A stretch of 64,000 nucleotides of DNA. Origin: Aggregatimonas sangjinii (GTDB lineage Bacteria; Bacteroidota; Bacteroidia; Flavobacteriales; Flavobacteriaceae). The stretch is from positions 1,499,001 through 1,563,000 of the forward strand of contig NZ_CP040710.1 of NCBI RefSeq assembly GCF_005943945.1, given 5' to 3'. Under the pieces are notes generated by a model. The model was not told where the DNA came from. It ran no database searches and worked only from the letters and a program-made list of their open reading frames with translations. The translations under genes were made by a program, and so were the position numbers. Positions 36,252 through 45,828 of the stretch are shown here, in pieces. The stretch's first letter is position 1. Each line of letters starts with the position of its first letter.

Positions 36252-37081
36252 TATAGGAAATTTATGGTAATGGTATCGCGATACTCCAGTCCCAGCAGAT
36301 TGGAAGCGCCACCAACGGTATGCCGGTCGCTTTTGTAAATCGCTAATTCTATAAAATTGGCGGAGTTGAACAAGGCTAACAAGCTGCCTGCTCCGGCCCG
36401 TTTTCCTTTTTCAATAGAAAAATTTACAATATCACTGTACTTGTTATGAATGGTTTTGATTGCGGCTGTTCTAGCATTCAATTCAAAATCTCGTCCCTTA
36501 CGATAGGCATCAAAGAAATTCTTATGAATATTGGTTACTACGTTCCCATAGTTATCGATATAAGCAACACTGCCTACGATTCTATTGCCATTATCGGTTA
36601 CGCTAGGGGCGTCTTCTACAAGTTCCTTCAGTTCGGCAAAGGTTTTGCCGACGACTTCCAGAGTACCCCCACGCGCAATATGGCAAGCAACTTTCACAAA
36701 GACATCGAGCACCGGAAAAGAACCGTGTTCAGGATTGGGAATATCTATTTTGACTACTTTTTCAGGCATTATTTCAGAAGCGATCAAGCCTACAACCCCA
36801 TTGTTGGCCGAAATAAAATAGTGCCCGTCGATCAAAACGGCAATATGCTGGTTTTCCGGAGTGGGTTCTGCATCTACCCCGACAATATGTACAGTGCCTT
36901 TGGGAAAATTTTTATAGGAATTCTTGAGGATGTAAGCACATTCATGAATGTTGAACGGACTTATCGCATGTGAAATATCAACAACCTTGGCATCGGCGAG
37001 TTCTTTATAAATACTACCTTTTAAAGCACCTACAAAATGGTCTTTAAGGCCAAAATCTGTAGTTAACGTGATAATTGCCAT
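36251..37081 (-). CDS. SAM hydroxide adenosyltransferase (SAM hydrolase, DUF62)
   Basis: 276 residues of the chlorinase/fluorinase superfamily. Text: ITLTTDFGLKDHFVGALKG, VVDISHAISPFN, VHIVGVDAEPT, SANNGVVGL, YIDNYGNVVTNI. Most bacterial members hydrolyse SAM to adenosine and methionine using water; there is no sign of the halogenase-specific insertion, but I cannot prove its absence without alignment. A promoter box (TAATTTTG, 37140-37147) lies upstream. Confidence 0.9.
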   Translation of the reverse strand: MAIITLTTDFGLKDHFVGALKGSIYKELADAKVVDISHAISPFNIHECAYILKNSYKNFPKGTVHIVGVDAEPTPENQHIAVLIDGHYFISANNGVVGLIASEIMPEKVVKIDIPNPEHGSFPVLDVFVKVACHIARGGTLEVVGKTFAELKELVEDAPSVTDNGNRIVGSVAYIDNYGNVVTNIHKNFFDAYRKGRDFELNARTAAIKTIHNKYSDIVNFSIEKGKRAGAGSLLALFNSANFIELAIYKSDRHTVGGASNLLGLEYRDTITINFL

Positions 37082-37139
37082 GCAGCAATGTTGATATGTT
37101 TTTGGTTATGAGAACCTTATTTTTTTTAACTTCGTTCAA

Positions 37140-37147
37140 CAAAATTA
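37140..37147 (-). promoter_or_regulatory. Promoter -7-like box for the SAM hydrolase gene
   Basis: TAATTTTG on the minus strand matches TAnnTTTG, about 58 bases upstream of the ATG. Confidence 0.35.
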
Positions 37148-37209
37148 AACAAAAAAACAGCCTTTGGAAATTTATATTTTAAGGTTGATTTGCAAAACAC
37201 CGATATTCT

Positions 37210-38163
37210 TTGAACGAACTTATCCTAGAGCTTACAGACATTAGTCCCAGAGATTTTTTTGGACAACAAAACGAGAACATAGACCTTTTAAAAAAATATT
37301 TTCCCAAGTTGAAAATCGTCGCACGGGGAAGTAAAATTAAAGTATATGGCGACGAAGAGCTTCTAGAAGAGTTCGAAAGGCGTTTCGACATGATTACGGC
37401 GCACTATGCCAAGTACAATAAAATAGATGAAAACGCCATTGAACGTGTACTTACGAGCAATGTAGCATCCGATTATCAAACCCCGGAAAAAAGTGGGGAA
37501 ACCTTGGTACATGGTGTCAACGGAAAATTGATAAAGGCACTCACGGTAAACCAGCGTAAATTGGTTGACGCTGCAAAGCGAAACGATATGGTCTTTGCCA
37601 TAGGACCTGCCGGTACGGGCAAAACATATACCGGAGTTGCCTTGGCCGTCAAGGCCTTGAAAGAAAAACAAGTAAAGCGTATTATCTTGACCAGACCTGC
37701 GGTAGAGGCAGGCGAAAATCTCGGCTTCTTACCTGGGGATTTAAAAGAAAAACTGGACCCTTATATGCAACCGCTATATGATGCTTTGCGCGATATGATA
37801 CCCGGTGAAAAGCTGAGTCACTTTATAGAAAACGGAACCATACAAATAGCGCCGTTGGCTTTCATGCGTGGTCGCACTTTGGACAACGCCTTCGTTATTT
37901 TAGACGAAGCCCAAAATACCACCCATGCCCAAATGAAAATGTTCCTTACCCGAATGGGTAAAAATGCCAAATTTTTGGTAACCGGAGATCCCGGTCAGAT
38001 AGATTTACCCAGAAGGGTGATTTCGGGGCTGAAAGAAGCTTTGTTGGTTTTAAAGGATATTGACGGTATTTCCATTATTTATTTGGATGATAAGGACGTG
38101 ATTAGGCATAAACTCGTGAAGAAGGTCATCGATGCGTATAAGAACATAGAGCATCAGAATTAA
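37210..38163 (+). CDS. PhoH-family ATPase
   Basis: 317 residues from a TTG start: the protein text LNELILELTDISPRDFFG is the conserved beginning and no in-frame ATG precedes it. Walker A is GPAGTGKTYTG and Walker B ILDEAQN. An N-terminal KH-like part binds nucleic acid. It acts in RNA metabolism, probably near YbeY-type rRNA maturation, by family knowledge. It is followed 80 bases later by purC. Confidence 0.93.
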   Translation: MNELILELTDISPRDFFGQQNENIDLLKKYFPKLKIVARGSKIKVYGDEELLEEFERRFDMITAHYAKYNKIDENAIERVLTSNVASDYQTPEKSGETLVHGVNGKLIKALTVNQRKLVDAAKRNDMVFAIGPAGTGKTYTGVALAVKALKEKQVKRIILTRPAVEAGENLGFLPGDLKEKLDPYMQPLYDALRDMIPGEKLSHFIENGTIQIAPLAFMRGRTLDNAFVILDEAQNTTHAQMKMFLTRMGKNAKFLVTGDPGQIDLPRRVISGLKEALLVLKDIDGISIIYLDDKDVIRHKLVKKVIDAYKNIEHQN

Positions 38164-38243
38164 AATTACGGTAATAGTCGACGACTTGGGGTATGTGCCG
38201 TTTAAGAGGTGAGGGGTACACCTCGAATTATAAAGAATTTAGA

Positions 38244-39197
38244 ATGAGTAACACCATTATCGACACCAACTTCGACTTTCCAGGTCAAAATGGTATTTAC
38301 AAGGGTAAAGTAAGGGAAGTGTACCGTTTGGAAAACGATATTATGGTCATGGTCGCTACTGATCGCTTGTCCGCTTTTGATGTGGTCATGCCCAGGGGTA
38401 TTCCGTTTAAAGGTCAAATTTTAAACCAGATCGCTACGAAAATGATGGCCGATACTTCCGACATTGTTCCGAATTGGTTATTGGCTTCACCAGATCCAAA
38501 TGTTGCCATTGGTCATGCCTGTGAGCCATTTAAGGTTGAAATGGTCATACGGGGGTATATGTCGGGCCATGCCGCCAGGGAGTACAGAATCGGTAAGCGC
38601 ATGCTTTGTGGTGTTCCCATGCCCGATGGGATGCAAGAGAACGATAAATTTCCAGAACCTATTATCACTCCTGCCACCAAAGCCGAAATGGGCGACCACG
38701 ACGAGGATATTTCGCGTGAGGATATTTTAAAAAAAGGTATCGTTTCCGAGGAAGATTACACTCTTCTAGAACACTATACCAAGGCGCTGTTTCAAAGGGG
38801 AAGTGAGATTGCAAACAAAAGAGGCCTTATATTGGTCGATACGAAATACGAGTTCGGAAAGACCAAAGCGGGTAAAATCGTGTTGATCGACGAGATTCAT
38901 ACTCCCGATTCGTCCCGCTATTTTTATACGGAGGGTTACGAGGAGCGCCAAAAGGCTGGAGAGGCTCAAAAACAACTTTCCAAGGAGTTTGTAAGACAAT
39001 GGTTGATCAGTAATAATTTTCAAGGGTTGGAAGGGCAAACAGTTCCTGAAATGAGCGATGCCTATATCGAATCGGTTTCCGAGAGGTATATTGAACTGTA
39101 CGAAAATATCACCGCGGAAACTTTTGTCAAAGCCGATATAGCCAACATTCATAAGCGTATCGAGCAAAATGTACTCCATTATTTGAACGCGGAGTGA
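38244..39197 (+). CDS. purC: SAICAR synthetase
   Basis: 317 residues from ATG 38244 (an upstream GTG/TTG extension to 38193 is not conserved text). Text: [38 protein letters not shown]-like text ([15 protein letters not shown]), DTKYEFGK and [11 protein letters not shown]. It joins CAIR and aspartate with ATP in purine synthesis. This is the longer form of the enzyme seen in Bacteroidota and eukaryote-like PurC. Confidence 0.97.
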   Translation: MSNTIIDTNFDFPGQNGIYKGKVREVYRLENDIMVMVATDRLSAFDVVMPRGIPFKGQILNQIATKMMADTSDIVPNWLLASPDPNVAIGHACEPFKVEMVIRGYMSGHAAREYRIGKRMLCGVPMPDGMQENDKFPEPIITPATKAEMGDHDEDISREDILKKGIVSEEDYTLLEHYTKALFQRGSEIANKRGLILVDTKYEFGKTKAGKIVLIDEIHTPDSSRYFYTEGYEERQKAGEAQKQLSKEFVRQWLISNNFQGLEGQTVPEMSDAYIESVSERYIELYENITAETFVKADIANIHKRIEQNVLHYLNAE

Positions 39198-39231
39198 TTC
39201 TCCATACAAGCCCACTCTAAGACCGTATCAA

Positions 39232-40494
39232 ATGAAAAAAACGCTATACTTTCTTCTTTTTTTAGTTTTCTTCAACGGTTTTTCACAAGACAAAAAGTTT
39301 CAAGGACAAGCTCCTATAACAATTGTCCCGACCACTTCGCTTCCTGTACAAAAACAATGGAAAGGGGAATACACCTTCGAGAATCCGGACATCACATTTT
39401 CCAATGATTTTGATGGCGCGCGCTTAAATGGAATCGTAAAAAATGACGATGGGTCGTTCACGGCATTGATTACCTCCGAAAACACACCGGTCAATCCGAG
39501 CCCTTGGTATGCCTTCAAAGTGTGGTCTAAAAGTCCGCGTACGATAGAGGTGATGCTTACCTACCAGCAAGGTGCCAAACATCGTTATTTTCCGAAATTG
39601 AGTATGGATGGGCTGCGTTGGACGCCCATAGACTTAACCGATTATAAGGAATACGAAAAGGGGGCGGCAGACTTTGGCGCCGGCTCGTTGCCCGTAAAAG
39701 TGCGATTGAAATTGAACGTTGGGCAAACACCGCTTTGGGTTGCGGGACAGGAGTTACAGACTTTAAAGCATATGAAGGATTGGATAGACGAAATATCCAA
39801 TAAAAAATTTGTGAACCAGCAGGTTATCGGTAAAAGTACCGAAGGACGGGATATGCATGTGATGACCATCGGAAAGGAAAAACGAAAACAAATGGTGATG
39901 GTCATTTCAAGACAGCATCCTCCAGAAGTTACGGGCTTTTTAGCTATGAAGTCATTTATAGAGACCATTGCTTCAGAGAGCCGTTTGGCCAAAAAATTCC
40001 GTAAAAAATTTACTGTCCATGTGGTCCCATTGATGAATCCTGATGGTGTGGATAATGGACACTGGCGGCATAGTAAGGGAGGAATCGATTTGAATAGGGA
40101 TTGGAGTAACTTCAATCAACCGGAAACGCGGGCAGTAAGGGATTTTATGGAGGATAGGGTGGCCACCACCAATGGTAAATTCTATTTCGGGATTGACTTT
40201 CATTCTACCTGGGACGATATCTATTATACGGTAGACCCCAAATTAAAAGGGAATATGCCGGGCTTGGTAACCGATTGGTTGACGGCTGTAAAGAAAGAAC
40301 TTCCGAACTACGAACCGAACATTAAACCGAACGATGAATTGATACCTACAGCCGTATCAAGAAACTATTTCTTCATTGCACATGGTGCCGAGGCCCTTGT
40401 TTTTGAAGTGGGAGACAACACCCCTCGGGATTTCCTTCACGAAAAGGCTGTGGTAAGCGCCAATGAATTGATGCGTTTGCTATTGGAACGATAA
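39232..40494 (+). CDS. Secreted M14-family zinc carboxypeptidase
   Basis: 420 residues with a signal peptide cut near GFS-QD. An N-terminal beta domain (about 25-165) precedes the M14 catalytic domain. Zinc ligands are His229 and Glu232 (RQHPPE) and His324 (DFHSTWDD); the general base is Glu392 (FEVGDN). NPDGVDNGHWRHS and GGIDLNRDW fit the substrate-binding part. It probably trims peptides in the periplasm or outside; similarity to the cytosolic-type M14 subfamily leaves the substrate open. Confidence 0.9.
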   Translation: MKKTLYFLLFLVFFNGFSQDKKFQGQAPITIVPTTSLPVQKQWKGEYTFENPDITFSNDFDGARLNGIVKNDDGSFTALITSENTPVNPSPWYAFKVWSKSPRTIEVMLTYQQGAKHRYFPKLSMDGLRWTPIDLTDYKEYEKGAADFGAGSLPVKVRLKLNVGQTPLWVAGQELQTLKHMKDWIDEISNKKFVNQQVIGKSTEGRDMHVMTIGKEKRKQMVMVISRQHPPEVTGFLAMKSFIETIASESRLAKKFRKKFTVHVVPLMNPDGVDNGHWRHSKGGIDLNRDWSNFNQPETRAVRDFMEDRVATTNGKFYFGIDFHSTWDDIYYTVDPKLKGNMPGLVTDWLTAVKKELPNYEPNIKPNDELIPTAVSRNYFFIAHGAEALVFEVGDNTPRDFLHEKAVVSANELMRLLLER

Positions 40495-40504
40495 ACCTAT
40501 TGCC

Positions 40505-40535
40505 AAAAAAACCCCTTCAGAAATCTGAAAGGGTT
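40505..40535 (-). terminator. Rho-independent terminator
   Basis: Stem AACCC-TTCAG / CTGAA-GGGTT with a short loop. On the minus strand it is followed by TTTTTT, so it ends the DUF2807 transcript. It lies 11 bases after the M14 stop codon and may also stop that transcript, without a T-run. Confidence 0.75.
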
Positions 40536-40667
40536 ATGAAAGAAGATGATTTTCTTTTTCGATTTATACTTGCTCGATAGATGTTCACTTGCGATGATTT
40601 CATCAATTCATTTCTTTGAACGAATCTACCTATGTAATACTGCCGAGTACTGTTGTAAAAATACTAA

Positions 40668-41351
40668 TTACTTCAGAATTATTGAACCTCCCAAGGTCTT
40701 ATCTTCTTTGACGGTTTCTGGATTTCCATAAATTTCAATAGTACCACCAGCAGTAACATTGGCGTCAACAAAATCGGATACGTTTACCATTGCTTTTCCG
40801 CCTGCGAGTATGGTAACATCGGTCTGATTCGAGCTAAGCTTTTCGGCGTTATATTGACCTCCGCTTCTAATATTAACGTCTTGATTTTCAGCACTGCCGG
40901 ATATTGTTATTTCGCCACCCGTAACTGCTTTTGAATCTAGGTTTCGCGCATTTACACCAATAATAATCTTCCCACCTTCCTGCGAACGAACGGTTAAGTA
41001 TTTTGACTCTAAATCGTCTTCCGAGGTAATCTTCGCCCCTTCATTGGCATCGACTAAACTAAGGTCGTTTGTATAATATAAGACCACATTAGTATCATTA
41101 CCATCTAAAAAGTTATCCGCTTCCATTTTTATTTTTAATCGCCCATTATCGTTATCAATGGATACCTCTTGCGCGTCATCCCCCGAAACGACCGCCTTGT
41201 TCTCGTCACTTTTAACTAGCGTAACGTTAATTTGATCAAATACTTTAATTTCCTCGAAAGTTTCAAGTTCCACGGTCATATTACCTTCCTGTGCCATAGA
41301 TGGCATTGCTGAAAAAAGCAAGGCCATACATAAAATTCTTAAATTTTTCAT
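40668..41351 (-). CDS. DUF2807 (head-GIN-type) secreted protein
   Basis: 227 residues with a signal peptide cut near SMA-QE. The mature part is a right-handed parallel beta-helix pattern: FDQINVTLVKSDENKAVVSGD, then repeated short strands ending VTAGGTIEIYGNPE. DUF2807 proteins are common in Bacteroidota; no activity is established. A promoter box is at 41395-41402 and a terminator at 40505-40535, so it is a single-gene unit. Confidence 0.88.
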   Translation of the reverse strand: MKNLRILCMALLFSAMPSMAQEGNMTVELETFEEIKVFDQINVTLVKSDENKAVVSGDDAQEVSIDNDNGRLKIKMEADNFLDGNDTNVVLYYTNDLSLVDANEGAKITSEDDLESKYLTVRSQEGGKIIIGVNARNLDSKAVTGGEITISGSAENQDVNIRSGGQYNAEKLSSNQTDVTILAGGKAMVNVSDFVDANVTAGGTIEIYGNPETVKEDKTLGGSIILK

Positions 41352-41394
41352 TTTTTCCTTTTTTTTAATTTTGATTCTTAAATGTTCTTACAGT

Positions 41395-41402
41395 CAAATG
41401 TA
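41395..41402 (-). promoter_or_regulatory. Promoter -7-like box for the DUF2807 gene
   Basis: TACATTTG on the minus strand matches TAnnTTTG, about 43 bases upstream of the ATG. Confidence 0.4.
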
Positions 41403-41952
41403 TAACCGGACGCTAATATCGATTAGCTCTAAAAATATAATATTTGACGCGTCGCGATAGATTTGAAGCTATCTGGAATGTGCATTGGAGCATTTTACTC
41501 TTCCATAGTCTTTCAGATTCGCGAAAGTAAAATTGTTTCAACTTGTCATCCACCCATCTTAATACCTATATTTTAGTTCCTTATGATAATTCGAAGCCGA
41601 CCATATCATTCAGGCGAAGGGATTACTGACATCAGAATTTTGTTTGGAGACGGCATTACCCTGCACCTAAGAAACCTTGCATTTTAGAACTGTTGCCTTA
41701 CCAATTGTTTATTGTGGGAATCGATTGACTTCTATTATTGCGTTACGGTAATAGCGATAAGGATTAGCGGTACGAGTTCAATTTTATGTTCCTGAATCAA
41801 CTGCCTTTGGCGCAATGTATAAGTCGTAATATTTCGATTGGAAGAATTTACTGGGATAAGAAAACTATAATTTGTTAGCAAACGTCTAGATAAAAGCGCT
41901 TTCGGTTGTTCTAGAATATTATATTTTCGTATTGTAGACAAATTTCAACAAT
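41403..41952. other. Intergenic region between divergent genes
   Basis: About 550 bases. It holds a 68-codon minus-strand frame at 41735-41941 with no recognised features, which I do not call. TATATTTTCG near 41925 on the plus strand resembles a promoter for the DUF808 gene. Nothing else seen. Confidence 0.4.
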
Positions 41953-42825
41953 ATGGCATCAGGATTTTTCGCACTTCTCGACGATATCGCTGTCCTTATG
42001 GATGACGTTGCGGCAATGAGTAAGGTAGCGGCAAAGAAAACAGCAGGTATATTGGGTGATGACTTAGCGGTCAATGCCGAAAAAGCCTCAGGTTTCGTGT
42101 CGTCAAGGGAGATACCTGTTTTATGGGCTATTACCAAGGGATCTTTTTTTAACAAACTGATTATTTTGCCAATCGCATTTTTGCTGAGCGCATTCTTGCC
42201 GTGGTTGGTTACAGTTATTCTTGTTTTAGGAGGACTCTATTTGGCATATGAAGGAGCGGAGAAAATTTACGAATACATCGTGCCCCATGCGCATGAGAAA
42301 GAAAACTTGGAACTTCGTGAATTTTCGAAGGAAGAAATTTTGGCTATGGAAAAGGAAAAGATAAAATCGGCCATCGTAACCGATTTTATTTTGTCCATTG
42401 AAATTGTCATTATCGCTTTGGGTACCGTTGTTGAGGAACCACTAACCACACAAATCCTCGTAGTGTCTATAATCGCCCTAATTGCCACTGTAGGGGTATA
42501 CGGTATTGTTGCACTTATCGTACGAATGGATGAATTCGGTGCAAAGCTCATTGCCCTCAACGATAAAGAAGATAGTGTTTCCGATAAGATCGGAATATTT
42601 TTGGTAAGTGCTTTACCCTGGGTAATCAAAGGTCTAGCCGTAGTTGGTACGCTGGCATTGCTCCTCGTTTCCGGCGGAATTTTTGTGCACAATATTCACT
42701 TTTTGCACGGGATGTTCGACAGTATCCCAGGCATAGTCGTGGAGTTTTTAACGGGTTTGATCGTGGGCTTTATCACACTTTTACTTGTTGTTGCTATCAA
42801 AAAAATCTGGAAAACTTTGCAATAA
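41953..42825 (+). CDS. DUF808 membrane protein
   Basis: 290 residues, the length and order of the YedI/DUF808 family: MASGFFALLDDIAVLMDDVA, KKTAGILGDDLAVNA, then six or so membrane helices (LPIAFLLSAFLPWLVTVILVL and others) and EAEKIYEYI-like text. An inner-membrane protein; function unknown. Confidence 0.93.
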   Translation: MASGFFALLDDIAVLMDDVAAMSKVAAKKTAGILGDDLAVNAEKASGFVSSREIPVLWAITKGSFFNKLIILPIAFLLSAFLPWLVTVILVLGGLYLAYEGAEKIYEYIVPHAHEKENLELREFSKEEILAMEKEKIKSAIVTDFILSIEIVIIALGTVVEEPLTTQILVVSIIALIATVGVYGIVALIVRMDEFGAKLIALNDKEDSVSDKIGIFLVSALPWVIKGLAVVGTLALLLVSGGIFVHNIHFLHGMFDSIPGIVVEFLTGLIVGFITLLLVVAIKKIWKTLQ

Positions 42826-43229
42826 TCGTTTTGCTAGTAGTCGCGAAAATCCAAGCTCAAAAGAGGGAATACTATTTATGTTTTTATCGAAAAGGTCTCG
42901 AGAAGGATGAAACCAAAATAATTATATCGCAAGTCTCAAGACCTAATTTCTAGTAATGGTATTTTTAGGCATTGTCCCTTGGTTGATGCTTTTCCTGCCT
43001 TTGTTTGACCTGATGATTTATTTTCTTACCATCGGTCTCTTTGTGATTGATTGCTTGTTCGCCGATACTCTGTTTTGTTTTTTCTATTTTGTTCTCTTTA
43101 TTGTGTTCCATGAACTTGGTTTTAAAATGATTTATAGGTGGCCTAATTTTTAGACCATGTTATATTTAGTTATATAAAAGTCAGAAAGATTGTTTTTATT
43201 TCCTAGTGAACTTTGCCTTACTGATTTAG
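42826..43229. other. Intergenic region, no supported gene
   Basis: A 65-codon plus-strand frame (42956-43153) is almost all Phe, Leu and Ile and looks like AT-rich chance rather than a gene. No hairpin or repeat noted. Confidence 0.4.
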
Positions 43230-43661
43230 TTAGATACTAAAGGAGCTGGAAATTCCTTCGGCTATTTCCTTTCGATGGCCTTCGATGATGGATCGATTGA
43301 AATCAGTGAGGGAAGAATATTTCAGTACTTCTTCATACGCATCGAGGACGGTTTGTTCAGCTTTTTTACATTCTTCGAGAATCGCTGCCTTGCTGTTGCC
43401 CTTGAAAAATAAAATTACATCCGACCTTAATTGGGATGCTTTTTGGGATGTCTGACCCTGTTTGAGTGTTTCACCATTAAGGCGGATGATGATATCGGTC
43501 AGCTCATTGATCATGCTGGCTTTTTCTGCAGCTTTTACGACAAAGAATGATTTCAAATCTTTATCTTCAAGATGCTCGATACCACTTTTATAAGTGCTTT
43601 CTGCTTGATAATGCACACCTAACAAATCATTTAATAAATCTACAACTTGGGAATAACTCAT
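43230..43661 (-). CDS. PA2169-family four-helix-bundle protein (DUF2383)
   Basis: 143 residues, all helical, ferritin-like: LLNDLLGVHYQAESTYKSGIEHLED, FFVVKAAEKASMINEL, CKKAEQTVLDAYEEVL. The family is often linked to stress and envelope conditions, but its role is not settled. It stands alone between two gaps. Confidence 0.88.
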   Translation of the reverse strand: MSYSQVVDLLNDLLGVHYQAESTYKSGIEHLEDKDLKSFFVVKAAEKASMINELTDIIIRLNGETLKQGQTSQKASQLRSDVILFFKGNSKAAILEECKKAEQTVLDAYEEVLKYSSLTDFNRSIIEGHRKEIAEGISSSFSI

Positions 43662-44057
43662 ATTTTAATTTTGATTTACAACTTCTAATTCACTTTTTTT
43701 AAAGTTCCAGAATATAAATAGCTTTAATTGTCGTTATAGGTTTTTTAATTGACGGAGTTGGTATTTACGATGGTTTCAACATCTATTGGGGATGGTATAG
43801 ACCAAAATCGTTCGAAAAATCATGTCGTACATTTTTGGCTGTCTCGATGCCACAGGCTAGACATCTCTTTATGGAGACCATATTTATCTTGAAAAGCATT
43901 TAAATGTGAGTAAAGATATTATATGCTCAAAGCCCCTTCAATTTCCTTGAGAAGAGAATTTCGTTCTGAAAATCTTGTGAGTCTTAGCCGGGGCGTACGG
44001 ATTAAGCCTTAATTGGCTAAACAATAAGAGTCTCTATGCAAATATAATTCTACAAGC
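43662..44057. other. Intergenic region, nothing recognised
   Basis: About 400 bases between two minus-strand genes, AT-rich. I found no gene, repeat or clear terminator. Confidence 0.4.
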
Positions 44058-45110
44058 CTAATTTCCTAAGTTTGAAAATACTTCTTCCAAATCTAAGCTA
44101 AGCGACAAGCGTAACTTGTTTCTTATAGGATTTTCTATTTGGGACAATCCGATTAAAAGAGCAACATCAACATCAACGTATCGACTTTGAAAACCACCTC
44201 CTAAAGCCCCAAATGAATCCGTTGGTCTATTTATACCATGAGAGTATCCTGTTCTAGCTGATAGTTTTTCCTTAAATATAAACTCCAACCCCATCGCCAT
44301 TACCGAGCCTTCTAGTCCAAAACCGAGTTGCTCCCCATCGTCATTCTCAACATAGGAATCGAGCAACAATTTATATTCAGCTGTTACACCCAGTTGATTG
44401 TCTTGATTGAAGATAAAATCAAAACCCGCACCGACTTTTAAAGTAGATGGTGCGTAAATCTCAAAATTCTTTCTGTCATTTGAGGATTTTCCTCTTAAAT
44501 TCGAAAAATTAAAGCCCGATCGCCATCTACCATTAAATTTGTTGTAGGCAATTTCGTTTCCATTATAGAAGCCCGACACATCGATACCGTATAAACTCGT
44601 GGCCGTCGTCTTACCAAAACCATTTAAATGAGGAGCCTTATTTTTTAAAGAAGTAAAATGACCACTTACGCCCATAGCGAAGACATCGCTCAAACGTAGC
44701 GCATAAGAACCGGCTATGGCCACCTCATGGGTGTCATAGAAACTTGCAAATTCTGTAAATTCATTTACCGAAAAAGCGTAATTACGAACACTCAAGGAAT
44801 ATGCACTACGGTCATCTACCTTATTATAGAAAATCAAGTTCAGCTGGGAAAAAGCCAAAAATTCATCTCTGTCAGCAAATATTTGTGTTATCCCAACATC
44901 AGCTTTCTTAGCAGCAAAAATATATTTGGATGGATTCCAGAATTGTGAGAAGGCATCGGTAGCTGTAGCGACACCTATGTCGCCTTGAGCGGCGGCCCTT
45001 GCATCTGTTGCAATGCTTAGGAATCCATCCCTTGGAGTTCCCACTAGCTGTTGTTGGGCAGATACGCCCACATAACAAAGCGATAAGTAAACGAACACCC
45101 TTATTTTCAT
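44058..45110 (-). CDS. PorV/PorQ-like outer-membrane beta-barrel protein
   Basis: 350 residues with a signal peptide (YVGVSA-QQ). The early text FLSIATDARAAAQGDIGVATATDAFSQFWNP is very close in pattern to PorV (LptO), the T9SS protein that shuttles cargo CTDs at the outer membrane. Alternating beta strands continue to the end, typical of the FadL-like barrel. It is shorter than the usual PorV and stands alone, so it is probably a paralogue rather than the main PorV. With two T9SS cargo giants in the window, a role in their export is possible but unproven. Confidence 0.82.
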   Translation of the reverse strand: MKIRVFVYLSLCYVGVSAQQQLVGTPRDGFLSIATDARAAAQGDIGVATATDAFSQFWNPSKYIFAAKKADVGITQIFADRDEFLAFSQLNLIFYNKVDDRSAYSLSVRNYAFSVNEFTEFASFYDTHEVAIAGSYALRLSDVFAMGVSGHFTSLKNKAPHLNGFGKTTATSLYGIDVSGFYNGNEIAYNKFNGRWRSGFNFSNLRGKSSNDRKNFEIYAPSTLKVGAGFDFIFNQDNQLGVTAEYKLLLDSYVENDDGEQLGFGLEGSVMAMGLEFIFKEKLSARTGYSHGINRPTDSFGALGGGFQSRYVDVDVALLIGLSQIENPIRNKLRLSLSLDLEEVFSNLGN

Positions 45111-45454
45111 ACAGAACTTGGTCGGTCTAGGGCCAATTCGTCGATTTTCATCTCATGGCTCTAATCTAATAAACTGATTTATAAGCTGTTTCGTACTTCA
45201 CCTTATTTAAATTAGCAACAAAAACATTAACTTATTGATTTACAGATTTTTATAAAAAATAATTATATGTGTATCGCAATTCAAAATATTTTTTATGAAG
45301 TATGACCTTACTAAAACTTGGCACCATATGAGGGGGTAAAGCTGGTAGACTAAGGATTCTTGTTTTATTTTTATGAAAAAACTCTCCCAGTGAAAGAACT
45401 TTAATAGAGCAGCGAATGGGGGTATGCCTATCCGCCTACTGGCGAATCCCCCGA
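45111..45454. other. Intergenic region before the tRNA/GIY-YIG array
   Basis: No gene. Its right end (about 45420-45454) carries TCCGCC-TACTGGCGA and CCCCCG text that looks like a decayed tRNA-Met 3' half with a further palindrome inserted in the T-loop. Confidence 0.4.
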
Positions 45455-45480
45455 CCGCCTCTGGCGGATATGAATCCTGC

Positions 45481-45732
45481 TCAGCGGCCGAACTTTTTTC
45501 GCAGCCACGCTCTCCCGGCACCCGATTTCAGAAATTTCTCTCTTTTGATCGCCTCCGATTTGGTGGTGTAGAATTCCACATGCACGACTGTCCACGGTCT
45601 AAACTTCGTCGTATACCCTTTGGTGGCCAGAACGTTATGTGATTTGAAGCGTTCTATTAAAGAGGTGGTGTATCCCTTATAGAACTTGTCGTGCTTTTCG
45701 GAGTAAAGAATGTAGACTACGAACTCTTTCAT
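45481..45732 (-). CDS. GIY-YIG nuclease-fold small protein, copy A
   Basis: 83 residues from ATG 45730-45732, just after AGAAG. Motifs: FVVYILYSEKHDKFYKGYT (GIY-YIG), LIERFKSHN with the catalytic-type Arg, and SEAIKREKFLKS with the Glu. This is a lone nuclease domain of the URI/UPF0213 size. An in-frame extension upstream to 45792 would translate the terminator and tRNA end and is rejected. It is identical to copy B at 45829-46080. Such lone domains are often of unknown role; here it is duplicated with pieces of a tRNA gene. Confidence 0.88.
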   Translation of the reverse strand: MKEFVVYILYSEKHDKFYKGYTTSLIERFKSHNVLATKGYTTKFRPWTVVHVEFYTTKSEAIKREKFLKSGAGRAWLRKKFGR

Positions 45733-45746
45733 CTTCTGTGAAAACA

Positions 45747-45771
45747 AAAACTCCCCGAATCGGGGAGTTTT
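45747..45771 (-). terminator. Terminator hairpin in repeat copy A
   Basis: Perfect stem AAAACTCCCCGA / TCGGGGAGTTTT followed by TTTTTGTTTT-type text on the minus strand, between the tRNA 3' half and the GIY-YIG gene. Confidence 0.8.
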
Positions 45772-45775
45772 GCAG

Positions 45776-45828
45776 TAGCGAGAGGGGGGCACGATCCCCC
45801 GTCCGCCTCTGGCGGATATGAATCCTGC
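45776..45828 (-). pseudogene. tRNA-Met 3' half joined to a palindrome
   Basis: On the minus strand: GGATTCATA, then TCCGCC-AGA-GGCGGA where the 3' half of the anticodon arm and the variable loop should be, then the intact T-arm and acceptor end (GGGGGATCGTGCCCCCC, TCTCGCTA). The tRNA 5' half is missing, so it cannot fold as a tRNA. Confidence 0.8.

Larger units (their letters stand above)
45455..45801 (-). repeat. 347-bp direct repeat, copy A (GIY-YIG gene plus tRNA-Met 3' half)
   Basis: Identical base for base to 45803-46149 as far as I can compare. It holds a short palindrome, the GIY-YIG gene, a terminator hairpin and the T-arm/acceptor end of tRNA-Met. The period is 348 bases. Confidence 0.92.

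Noticed and set aside
38193-38243. N-terminal extension of purC
   Set aside because: The added residues are not family-like; ATG 38244 gives the conserved start.
41735-41941. 68-codon minus-strand frame in the gap before DUF808
   Set aside because: No recognisable features; composition like the non-coding DNA around it.
42956-43153. 65-codon frame of Phe/Leu/Ile-rich protein
   Set aside because: AT-rich chance frame; no conserved motif and no ribosome site.
45733-45792. Longer GIY-YIG proteins starting 20 codons upstream
   Set aside because: The extension would translate the terminator hairpin and the 3' end of tRNA-Met; the ATG at 45730-45732 (and 46078-46080) has AGAAG before it.
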